Source: Actomonas aquatica | Lineage (GTDB): Bacteria; Verrucomicrobiota; Verrucomicrobiia; Opitutales; Opitutaceae | DNA length: 64,000 bases | Reading direction: 5' to 3' | Assembly (NCBI RefSeq): GCF_019679435.2 | Contig: NZ_CP139781.1 | Coordinates: 496,001 to 560,000, forward strand | Shown: piece by piece, positions 26,992-34,643 of the stretch | Position numbering within the stretch: the first letter of the stretch is position 1 | How the letters are laid out: every line of letters starts with the position of its first letter | Notes under the pieces: generated by a model | Databases searched by the model: none | Told to the model about the DNA's origin: nothing | What the model saw: only the letters and a program-made list of their open reading frames with translations | Position numbers and translations under genes: made by a program

Positions 26992-28095
26992 TCAAAGATT
27001 CGCAATGATGGCGTCGGCCATGGCGGTGGTGCCGACGGGGTTGCGGCCGAAGGCGATGTCGCCGGTGCGGAGGCCGTCGGCGGTGACGGTCTTCTTTACG
27101 GCGGCTTCGATCTTGGCGGCGAGTTCGTTTTGGCCGAAGGAGTAGCGCAGCATCATGGCGCCGGAGAGGATCTGGGCGCAGGGATTGGCGACCCCCTTGC
27201 CGGCGATGTCGGGGGCAGTGCCGCCGGCCGGTTCATAGAGGCCGAAAGGATGGCCGTGGCTGTTGTTGCCGGTGCCGAGGGAGGCGCTGCTCATCATGCC
27301 GAGGGAGCCGCAGATGACGGCCATCTCGTCGGAGAGGATGTCGCCGAACATGTTTTCGGTGAAGAGCACGTCGAACTGGTTGGGATCGCGGGCCAGCTGC
27401 ATGGCGGCGTTGTCGACATACATGTGGCTGAGCTCGAGCTCGGGGTGGTGCTTGGCGAAGTAGGCGGTGACGGTCTTGCGCCAGAGGACGGAGGTCTCGA
27501 GCACGTTGGCTTTGTCGACCGAGCAGACGCGGCCACCGCGGGCTTTGGCGGTGACGGCCGCGACCTCGGCGATGCGTTCGATCTCGGAGGTCTTGTAAAC
27601 CATGGTGTCGAGCGCCTGGAACTCGCCGTTCTCAAGCTCGGTGGTGGTCTTGGGCTGGCCGAAGTAGATGCCGCCGGTGAGCTCGCGGATGCAGACGATG
27701 TCGATGCCGTCGGGGATGCGCTCGGTCTTGAGCGGGGAGGCGTCGGTGAGCTCGCTGTAGAGCAGGCCGGGGCGGATGTTGGCGAAGAGGGAGAAGGCCT
27801 TGCGCAGCGGCAGCAGGGCGGCGCGCTCGGGTTGGTCCTTGGGCGGGAGGGTTTCCCACTTCGGACCGCCGACGGAGCCGAAGAGGATGGCGTCGGCGGA
27901 GCGGCAGACCTCGAGGGTGGAGTCGGGGAGGGCTTTGCCGTGGTTGTCGATGCCCGCGCCGCCAACATCGGCGATTTGATACTCGAGCTCGAGGCCGGCC
28001 GGAGTGGCGGCAGCTTGGAGCACGCGGAGGGCCTCGGTCATAACCTCGGGGCCGATGTAGTCACCTGGGAGAACAGCAAAGCGGAGTTTCGACAT
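26992..28095 (-). CDS. leuB: 3-isopropylmalate dehydrogenase
   Basis: A 367-residue enzyme of leucine biosynthesis, oxidatively decarboxylating 3-isopropylmalate with NAD+. Recognisable are the N-terminal MSKLRFAVLPGDYIGPEV, RELTGGIYFG, YKTSEIERI, the KANVLETS region with catalytic Lys, and MFGDILSDE plus GSAPDIAGKG-type cofactor segments (here GGTAPDIAGKG). The start is the ATG at 28095; an upstream ATG at 28137 adds 14 non-family residues. No leuA, leuC or leuD is nearby, so the leu pathway genes are scattered. Confidence 0.96.
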   Translation of the reverse strand: MSKLRFAVLPGDYIGPEVMTEALRVLQAAATPAGLELEYQIADVGGAGIDNHGKALPDSTLEVCRSADAILFGSVGGPKWETLPPKDQPERAALLPLRKAFSLFANIRPGLLYSELTDASPLKTERIPDGIDIVCIRELTGGIYFGQPKTTTELENGEFQALDTMVYKTSEIERIAEVAAVTAKARGGRVCSVDKANVLETSVLWRKTVTAYFAKHHPELELSHMYVDNAAMQLARDPNQFDVLFTENMFGDILSDEMAVICGSLGMMSSASLGTGNNSHGHPFGLYEPAGGTAPDIAGKGVANPCAQILSGAMMLRYSFGQNELAAKIEAAVKKTVTADGLRTGDIAFGRNPVGTTAMADAIIANL

Positions 28096-28202
28096 GGGAA
28101 AAGGGAACAGGTCAGCGTTCGCGGGCGGTGGACGCAAGCCGCCATTAGATGCGGAGGAATTGGCGTTGCACCCGGGTGGGGTAAGCCTCTGTCCTGCAGG
28201 GA

Positions 28203-28841
28203 ATGAAGTTGTATGTGATTCCGGCGGGGCCGATCCAAACCAACGCGTATTTGCTGACCGACTCCGACCGCGGTGAGGCGATCCTGATCGATGCCCCGGG
28301 AGGCATCTGGGCCAAGATCGCGCCGCAGCTGCAGGCGGATGGCGTTGCCCTCAAGGCCCTGTGGATCACTCACGGGCACTGGGATCATACCCAAGGCGGC
28401 GCCGAAGTCGTGCGGGAGGCGAATCCACACGTGGTCGCTCACGCGGACGACAAGGCGTTGATCGAAACGCCGGAGATCATGGAAGGCTTCATGGGCGAGA
28501 AGCTCGGCCTCGAGCCCATCCCGGTCGACCAGTGGGTCGAGCAAGGCGACATGTTGGAGGCGCTGGGCGTGAATTTTGAGGTCCGCCACGTGCCGGGACA
28601 TTGCCCGGGCAACATCATGTTTGTGCTGGCAGCGGCGGGGGCGGCGTTTGTCGGCGATGCCGTTTTCGCCGGCAGTGTGGGCCGCACGGATCTGCCGGGC
28701 GGTTCGCTAGACGTGCTGACGAAGTCGATCCGCGAGCAGATTTACACCCTCCCGGACGAGATGGTTCTTTATCCCGGCCACGGCCAAGCGACCACCGTCG
28801 GCAACGAAAAACAGAGCAACCCCTATGTCCGACCCGAATAA
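28203..28841 (+). CDS. Metallo-beta-lactamase-fold hydrolase (glyoxalase II-like)
   Basis: A 212-residue protein with the metal-binding HxHxDH motif as THGHWDH near 57-63, a later His in VPGHCPGN near 130-137, Asp in FVGDAVF near 150 and GHGQAT near 194. The fold hydrolyses thioesters and other esters; the arrangement resembles hydroxyacylglutathione hydrolases, but the substrate is unknown. The 3' end overlaps ribD by 17 bases, so the two genes are translationally coupled. Confidence 0.88.
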   Translation: MKLYVIPAGPIQTNAYLLTDSDRGEAILIDAPGGIWAKIAPQLQADGVALKALWITHGHWDHTQGGAEVVREANPHVVAHADDKALIETPEIMEGFMGEKLGLEPIPVDQWVEQGDMLEALGVNFEVRHVPGHCPGNIMFVLAAAGAAFVGDAVFAGSVGRTDLPGGSLDVLTKSIREQIYTLPDEMVLYPGHGQATTVGNEKQSNPYVRPE

Positions 28842-29985
28842 GCACGAATCCTTCATGCAGCAGGCGCTCGCGCTGGCGAAGCGTGCGTGGGGGCACACCC
28901 ATCCCAACCCGATGGTCGGCGCCGTGATCGTGGAGGACGGTGTCGTCGTCGCGGAAGGGTGGCACGTGAAGGACGGCGAAGCCCATGCCGAAAGGGCAGC
29001 CCTGTCGGCGCTGGGACGAGCGCCGAAAGCAGGTGCAACGCTCTACGTGACCTTGGAGCCGTGCTCGACGCCGGGGCGCACGGGCGCCTGCTGCGACGCG
29101 ATCATCGCCGCCGGCATCAAACACGTGGTGGTGGGCGCGACGGATCCAAATCCGGATCACGCGGGCAAGGGCTTTGCCGTGTTACGCGAGGCTGGCGTGG
29201 AGGTCGTGACGGGCGTGCTGGAGGAGGTCTGCACGGACCTCAATCTGATCTTCAACCATTGGATCACGACCGGACACCCGCTGCTGGCGGCGAAGACCGC
29301 GGTGTCGATCGACGGTCGCATCGCCACGCGCACGGGCGACTCCAAGTGGATCACCAACGAACAGTCGCGGGCTGATGTGCATCACTGGCGGCGCTTGTTT
29401 CCCGCGATCGCGGTGGGCGCGATGACGGTGTTGCAGGACAACCCGCGGCTCACGGCGCGCGCGGCCGATGGCACGGAATGGTGTCCGCGGCGATTTGTAT
29501 TCGATGGGCTATTACGGTCCGTCGTCGATCGTTACATGCCCGCGGTTTACACCGATGAGTTCAAGGATCGCACGGTGGTGGTGACGACGCCGCATGGTGG
29601 TCTCGGATATGTGCGCAAACTTCGGGACCTCGGCATCGAAGTCTGGGTGATTGACTCCGACACGCAGCAGGTGGCGTTTGAAGATTTTAAACAACGTTGT
29701 GCCGCGGAGAAGATCACGGGTGTTTACGTGGAAGGCGGGGCGCGCCTGATCGGCGAGATGCTGCGCACGCGCGAACTTGATTATCTCTTTAACTATCGGG
29801 CGCCCGTGCTGATGGCGGACGACCGGGCGAGGGCGGGGTTCGTCGGTTTGCGCACCGAAAAGCTGGCGCATGCCCTGCGGCTGCGCGACGTGAAGCATGC
29901 GGCCTTTGGCGACGATCAGCTCATGCGCGGGGCGGTCGTCTATCCGGAACGGGTGCAGGTGGACGAAGCCCTGATCATGCGCTGA
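28825..29985 (+). CDS. ribD: Riboflavin biosynthesis deaminase/reductase
   Basis: A 386-residue bifunctional enzyme performing two early steps of riboflavin synthesis. The N-terminal deaminase domain (1-145) has the zinc motifs HAERAAL and EPCSTPGRTGACC. The C-terminal reductase domain (150-386) has LAAKTAVSIDGRIATRTGDSKWIT and a nucleotide-binding EGGARLIGEML. It overlaps the metallo-hydrolase by 17 bases, and rdgB starts just downstream. Other rib genes are absent from the window. Confidence 0.95.
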   Translation: MSDPNKHESFMQQALALAKRAWGHTHPNPMVGAVIVEDGVVVAEGWHVKDGEAHAERAALSALGRAPKAGATLYVTLEPCSTPGRTGACCDAIIAAGIKHVVVGATDPNPDHAGKGFAVLREAGVEVVTGVLEEVCTDLNLIFNHWITTGHPLLAAKTAVSIDGRIATRTGDSKWITNEQSRADVHHWRRLFPAIAVGAMTVLQDNPRLTARAADGTEWCPRRFVFDGLLRSVVDRYMPAVYTDEFKDRTVVVTTPHGGLGYVRKLRDLGIEVWVIDSDTQQVAFEDFKQRCAAEKITGVYVEGGARLIGEMLRTRELDYLFNYRAPVLMADDRARAGFVGLRTEKLAHALRLRDVKHAAFGDDQLMRGAVVYPERVQVDEALIMR

Positions 29986-30003
29986 TTGAGCCGACCTGAC
30001 TCT

Positions 30004-30615
30004 ATGAATAAACCCAGCACGCTGTTTCTCGCCTCTGGCAATGCGCACAAAGTGCGTGAGCTGCAGGAGCTGGCCGACCTTGCCGGTTTGCCTGTATCCA
30101 TAAAATCAGCACGCGAAGTCGGCGGCATGCCGCCGGTGGTGGAGGATACGGGGACGTTTGAGGGTAACGCCCACAAGAAGGCGGTGGCGTTACTGCCGCT
30201 GTTGCCGGCGGGCGGCTGGGCGCTGGCGGACGACAGTGGCATTTGTGTGGACCATCTGGAAGGCGGCCCGGGCGTCGAGTCGGCCTACTTCGCGGGTCCG
30301 GAGGGGGACGATGGGGCAAACCTGGCCAAGCTCATCGACGTGATGCGGGGCGTGCCGGCGGAACAGCGCGGTGCCCATTACGTGTGTGTGCTGGTGCTGC
30401 TGGGGCCGGATGGTGAGCGGTTCGACTTCATTGGTCGCTGCCACGGGCGGCTGCTCGACGAACCGGCGGGCAGCGGTGGCTTTGGCTACGATCCCTTCTT
30501 TGCGCCGACCGGTTATGATCGCAGCTTTGGGCTGCTGCCACCGGAGGTGAAACAACGCCTGAGCCACCGGGCGCAGGCGTGGCGGGAGTTGGAATCCTGG
30601 TTGCGGGCTGAGTAA
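30004..30615 (+). CDS. rdgB: Non-canonical purine NTP pyrophosphatase
   Basis: A 203-residue RdgB/HAM1-family enzyme that hydrolyses dITP, XTP and similar to monophosphates, preventing incorporation of deaminated purines. Diagnostic pieces are LFLASGNAHKVRELQEL at the N-terminus, FEGNAHKKA, ADDSGICVDHLEG and the GGFGYDPFF motif. The start is ATG 30004; a TTG directly after the ribD stop at 29986 would add six residues. It is likely in an operon with ribD. Confidence 0.93.
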   Translation: MNKPSTLFLASGNAHKVRELQELADLAGLPVSIKSAREVGGMPPVVEDTGTFEGNAHKKAVALLPLLPAGGWALADDSGICVDHLEGGPGVESAYFAGPEGDDGANLAKLIDVMRGVPAEQRGAHYVCVLVLLGPDGERFDFIGRCHGRLLDEPAGSGGFGYDPFFAPTGYDRSFGLLPPEVKQRLSHRAQAWRELESWLRAE

Positions 30616-30625
30616 GGCGTGGGGC

Positions 30626-33274
30626 CTACAAACCGACGCTGTTGAGCACGGCGTTGTCTCCCGCGTTGCCTTGGCGAAGGAACCGGTGGTCGCTGGGGCG
30701 GAAGATCATGGCCATGGGGATGCCGGGCGGGAAGGTGCCGTCGACCAAATCCTGGTGAAAGCGGACTGACGGGATGGCGTAGGCGCCGTGGGCGTGCCAG
30801 TAGTCTTCCGTGAGGTTGTTGCGGTTGCGGCCGTAGGCCTGTTTCACCTCCTGCACCTCGCTTTTGAACATGCCCACGACAGAGCCTTTAAAAACAATGG
30901 GCGGACCGCTGTTGTAGAGCGATTGGTAGTGCTCCACGGCGTGGAAGAAGAATTCAAAAATCGGATACTCGCCGGTGGCGATGCAGGCGGCGATTTCGAC
31001 GCGGGCGCCGGCGGGACGGCTGGAGGAACGATTGTCGTGGCCGAGGAAGCTCTTGGCGCGATTGGAGGGCCAGCTAGCCGACATGACGGTAAAGGTATCG
31101 CAGAAGATGGCGGCAGGCACCTCGCCGAACTCACGGGTGGCGTAGGCGTCGGGGTTGGTGCTGGCGATGTTGGTGCCGGAGTAAATGTTTCCGTCGCAAT
31201 TGTAGGAGCCGAGCATGTAGAGCGGCATGTTGGTCGCGAGGGTGAAGCCAGTGTTGTTGGGGTCGGGCAGGCTGCCTCCATTGATCAGTTGCAGCCCTGG
31301 GATGGCCCATTCCGGGCTCTGCATGGCGCTGTCGGTAAAGCTGGTCGGGTAGCGGCGCAGTTCCGGGGCGAAGGGGACGATACTGTCGGTGCGGTTGGCG
31401 CGGCCCAGGTTGTCGGCTTCGGACCATCGGTCGGGGTGGCGCAGCTCGGCGGAACCGACGTTGAACGGTTGCGAGGGGATGACGACGCCGGAGGCTTCGG
31501 TCGTGTTGGCGGCGACCGCCGTGTCGGGGGTGAGGGAGGTGGGCATCTCAATGTAGAGGATGCCGTTCCACTCGGTGGCGGGATCGAAGTCGCTGCGGAA
31601 ATCGACTGCGGTGCTGTCCATGGCGGTGCCTTCGAGCACGGCCTTCAGGCGGCTGATATCGAGCGTGAGCATGTCCACCGGGCGAGCGAGTCGGGGGTCG
31701 TGCATGGCACTGAGCACATTGGTGCCGGTGCCGGAACCGGAGTAGGTGACTTCCTCGAAGTGGGGACGGCCGGAGAGCACGGCGTTGATGCTGGCATTGG
31801 CCTCCCCGATGAGGTTGTCGGGCAGGCGGACGGGAGCGAGCACCGGCTCAACCCCGGCGGAAGCGCGGGTGGTGTATTTGTAGGCTTTGACCACAAATCG
31901 TTCGCCGCGATTGGCGGCCCGCCATTCGTTGGACGGGTTGTAGTAGTTACTGCCTGAATACCGATAGTAGCGGCCGGTGGCGGGGTATTGATAAGCGCCT
32001 CCGCCGGGATTGGATGAGCGGGAACCGCTGACCGGCGAGGGCACCCAGTCGTTGTTGCGTTCGATGCGCAGAATCAGGCCGGCGCGGGCCGCGAGTTTGT
32101 TGCCGCGGCTGATGTCGTTCTTGCGGCTTGCGTGCAGCGGCGGCAGGAGGGGTTCGATGAGAGAGTAGGTGCCGTTGCTGAATTCGTTGACCGCGTTGGT
32201 GGCGGGGACGTCGGGTCGGTAAGCGACCGAGCCTTGGGGGGTAAAGGTCGGAACCTGGTGCGCTTTGTCCTGCAGATGGCCCTTGTAGGTTTGCAGGGCC
32301 CAATTGCGCCAATCGGAGCGGCGGCTGTCTTGGCCGCTGTTGTTGTAAGAGAGGACGTGATTGGGGCTGCCCCCGCTCATTTGGGTTTCGACGAAGATAC
32401 TGATGCGATTATTGCCCGTCGCGACGGGATTTACGCGTGGGCTGCGGGCGGCGGAAAAGTCGAGATCGCCGTAGGCGTCCACCGGCGTGTAACCGTAGGG
32501 ATCGGCGCCGGTGCCGCCGACGTCATTGGTGGAGCCACGATAGAAGTGACCGGAGGAAGTCAGACCGCCGGCGTAGACGGAGGTGTCACCGTTCTGGGCG
32601 TTGAGTAGCAGCGTGCCGTTGGTGTGCACCGGGCCGACCACGCGGTAACTGCGGTGAAGCTGGAGCTGGCCCTGGAAGAAAATGGCATGCTGGAACATCG
32701 GCACTTGGCGACCGACGATGCTTTTTTGGAGGTAGGCGGTGTAGCTCTCGCCCGACTGGGACGCCGTGACCGAGGCGATCATCGGGACTTGCGATTCCCA
32801 GACCCATTGACCGCGATTGGGGTCGTCGTCGTTGGCGGGATCGGCGGGATCGATCCAACGTCGGGCGGCAAGGGATACGACGGGTTTCACGCGCACGGTG
32901 GGGGCCGAGAGCGAGACGTAGCCGGTGTCGCCGTCGTAGCTGCCGGCCGGCATGGCGATACCGCCGGAGAGAAAATTGCGGACGTTGGCGGGCAGGGCGT
33001 AGTTTGAGTAGGAAACGTTGGGGATCTCGCCGATGTTGAAGCTGCCGACAGTGTTCACCTTGTTGATGAGCGACGAGTAGGCGTAGTCGATGGTGGACTC
33101 GGCGGCATTCACCGCATGCATCTCGAGTTCCTTGCGCAGCGACAGGCGGCGCTGTGTGGACATGAGGGCAAGCACCGAAGCCGCGGTGATGGCGGCGATG
33201 GTGGAACAGATGATAACCGTCAGCAGGGCGGAGCCGCGGCGGTTCGCGGGAAAGGCTCGGTTAACTGCGAACAT
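30626..33274 (-). CDS. Giant PilX-like prepilin, second cassette (X2)
   Basis: An 882-residue product. Residues 12-38 (RRGSALLTVIICSTIAAITAASVLALMS) are a type IV prepilin-like membrane segment with Gly14 as the likely cleavage site but no Glu at +5 (Thr19), as in PilX/GspK-like minor pilins. The rest is a large, mostly beta, Asn/Gly/Ser-rich exoprotein. It is paralogous to the 814-residue X1 gene: both have MFxHAxFF then GPVHTNG, a YNxDGNI segment and a GxxYIE strand. Usual PilX is about 200 residues. It is the last gene of the six-gene operon and overlaps the W2 gene by 14 bases. The role is inferred to be at a pilus or pseudopilus tip. Confidence 0.78.
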   Translation of the reverse strand: MFAVNRAFPANRRGSALLTVIICSTIAAITAASVLALMSTQRRLSLRKELEMHAVNAAESTIDYAYSSLINKVNTVGSFNIGEIPNVSYSNYALPANVRNFLSGGIAMPAGSYDGDTGYVSLSAPTVRVKPVVSLAARRWIDPADPANDDDPNRGQWVWESQVPMIASVTASQSGESYTAYLQKSIVGRQVPMFQHAIFFQGQLQLHRSYRVVGPVHTNGTLLLNAQNGDTSVYAGGLTSSGHFYRGSTNDVGGTGADPYGYTPVDAYGDLDFSAARSPRVNPVATGNNRISIFVETQMSGGSPNHVLSYNNSGQDSRRSDWRNWALQTYKGHLQDKAHQVPTFTPQGSVAYRPDVPATNAVNEFSNGTYSLIEPLLPPLHASRKNDISRGNKLAARAGLILRIERNNDWVPSPVSGSRSSNPGGGAYQYPATGRYYRYSGSNYYNPSNEWRAANRGERFVVKAYKYTTRASAGVEPVLAPVRLPDNLIGEANASINAVLSGRPHFEEVTYSGSGTGTNVLSAMHDPRLARPVDMLTLDISRLKAVLEGTAMDSTAVDFRSDFDPATEWNGILYIEMPTSLTPDTAVAANTTEASGVVIPSQPFNVGSAELRHPDRWSEADNLGRANRTDSIVPFAPELRRYPTSFTDSAMQSPEWAIPGLQLINGGSLPDPNNTGFTLATNMPLYMLGSYNCDGNIYSGTNIASTNPDAYATREFGEVPAAIFCDTFTVMSASWPSNRAKSFLGHDNRSSSRPAGARVEIAACIATGEYPIFEFFFHAVEHYQSLYNSGPPIVFKGSVVGMFKSEVQEVKQAYGRNRNNLTEDYWHAHGAYAIPSVRFHQDLVDGTFPPGIPMAMIFRPSDHRFLRQGNAGDNAVLNSVGL

Positions 33275-33965
33275 AGAAGGTGGCTTCGATGGTTTTTTCT
33301 TTGGCCAGCGAGGCGTCGTTACCCGTGCTGCTGGTCACGACGCAGGAGAGGCTGGCGGCGGTGCCGACGGCGCGGCAGATGAAGAGCCCGTCGTTGTTGG
33401 CGAGAGTGATGTCGGAGGCGACGGCTTGGTAGGTGGCCATGATGGCCGCGCGGCGATCGGTCAGAATGGCCTCCAAAGGCTTGGCGGAGGCTTGGTCGGC
33501 GGCCGGAACGGGGTAGTCGAATCGGAAAATCTTATCTTCGTCGGCGTCGTAAACGTAGCCGCTCAACTTGGAATACACGGTTTGATTGCTGCCGTTTACA
33601 GTGGAGAGGGAGAAGACGATGAAGTTGCCGCGTTGGTCGACCTGCTTGCGCAGCCATCGTTCCAGGGAGTTGGAGGTGTCATCGGTGTAGATGCTGATGC
33701 CGTTGGCGACGCGCGAATCGATCCATAACCGGCTGGCGATGCCCCATTGGGTCAGGTCATTGACAGTCGCGTTGGTGGTCCGAGCGGAGGATTTTACGCC
33801 TTCCAGCAGCAACCAAAGGCCGGCGGAGGTGACGAAACCGGAAACGGTGAGGGCGACCAGGATTTCGGCGAGGGTGTAGGCGTGACGGGCCCGGGCACGC
33901 AGCCGACGGGAGAGAGGCCGGGAGGAACGGGGCAAAGCCGAGAGTCGGGAGGAGTGCCGGGTCAT
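33261..33965 (-). CDS. PilW-like prepilin, second cassette (W2)
   Basis: A 234-residue prepilin starting MTRHSSRLS (ATG 33965; a longer ATG start at 34085 overlaps the V2 gene). A basic leader ends at HAYTLAEILVALTVSG. The peptidase site would be Ala29|Tyr30, with Glu34 at +5; Ala replaces the usual Gly at -1, which is less common. The pilin body has long beta regions and two C-terminal Cys residues (LFICRAV and LSCVVT) that may form a disulfide. The order V-W-X, shared with the first cassette, supports a minor-pilin role. Confidence 0.82.
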   Translation of the reverse strand: MTRHSSRLSALPRSSRPLSRRLRARARHAYTLAEILVALTVSGFVTSAGLWLLLEGVKSSARTTNATVNDLTQWGIASRLWIDSRVANGISIYTDDTSNSLERWLRKQVDQRGNFIVFSLSTVNGSNQTVYSKLSGYVYDADEDKIFRFDYPVPAADQASAKPLEAILTDRRAAIMATYQAVASDITLANNDGLFICRAVGTAASLSCVVTSSTGNDASLAKEKTIEATFYVRS

Positions 33966-33975
33966 GAGGGGAGGC

Positions 33976-34554
33976 CTAGATGGGGTTGAGGTTGGGGACG
34001 ACGAGGCGCACGTTGCTGGTTTCCCACTCGTCGTTGTTCTCGGCCGAACGTCGCCACTTGAAGAGTAGGATGACTTCGAAGACATCCATCTTGGTGCCGG
34101 AATTGGAGTAGTTGCGCTTGAGCATGAGGAAGAACTTCATGGGCAACTTCGTGTTGGAGTCGGGGTCGACGGTGATGTTGGCCGTGGTCCAATTGGGACT
34201 CAGCTCCGTGTTGTCGCGGATGTTCACGGGGATGATCACGTCGCGATAGCCGTCGGCTTCGGCGGGGTCGGCCAGACTTACGGTGACGGAGCCGGCGGCC
34301 CCGGCGTTGTAGACATCGGCGATCTCGGCATATTGGCGGAAGCGCAGCTGCTCGAGGATGGAGAGGCTGGTGGTGATGGCCTGGCTGCGATAACCGAGAA
34401 AGTAGCTGAAACGTTGGTTTTGCAGGAAGATGCCCACCATGGTCGTGGCAACGACCGCAAGGATGCCGGCGGCCACCATGACTTCGATCAACGTCATACC
34501 TCCGGTGCTGGTGGAGACGCTACGTCTTGGAGGAAGGGGGGGCGGCCGTTTCAT
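33976..34554 (-). CDS. PilV-like prepilin, second cassette (V2)
   Basis: A 192-residue prepilin with a short basic leader. The cleavage site is Gly19|Met20 in GGMTLIEVMVAAGIL with Glu24 at +5, followed by a hydrophobic helix and a pilin body. The ITTSLSILEQLRFRQYAEI segment parallels the V1 protein (TVIQGYLEQIKNMDFWEI), which marks it as the same type of minor pilin. It ends 10 bases before the W2 gene. The first cassette lies 89 bases upstream across an attenuator-like spacer. Confidence 0.84.
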   Translation of the reverse strand: MKRPPPLPPRRSVSTSTGGMTLIEVMVAAGILAVVATTMVGIFLQNQRFSYFLGYRSQAITTSLSILEQLRFRQYAEIADVYNAGAAGSVTVSLADPAEADGYRDVIIPVNIRDNTELSPNWTTANITVDPDSNTKLPMKFFLMLKRNYSNSGTKMDVFEVILLFKWRRSAENNDEWETSNVRLVVPNLNPI

Positions 34555-34591
34555 CTGAGGCCATATTACCCCTGATGCCTAGGTAATTAAA

Positions 34592-34641
34592 AGGGCCCCA
34601 AAGTCGAAAAATGGCCCTATTGAAATAGGTAGGAAAGGGCC
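34592..34641 (-). promoter_or_regulatory. Overlapping hairpins between the two prepilin cassettes
   Basis: Three segments on the coding (minus) strand, ggccct (34641-34636), agggcc (34618-34613) and ggccct (34597-34592), can pair in two exclusive ways. The first hairpin is followed by attttt and the second by ttttaatt, so each resembles an intrinsic terminator. The spacer lies between the X1 stop and the V2 start. Confidence 0.45.
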
Positions 34642-34643
34642 TA

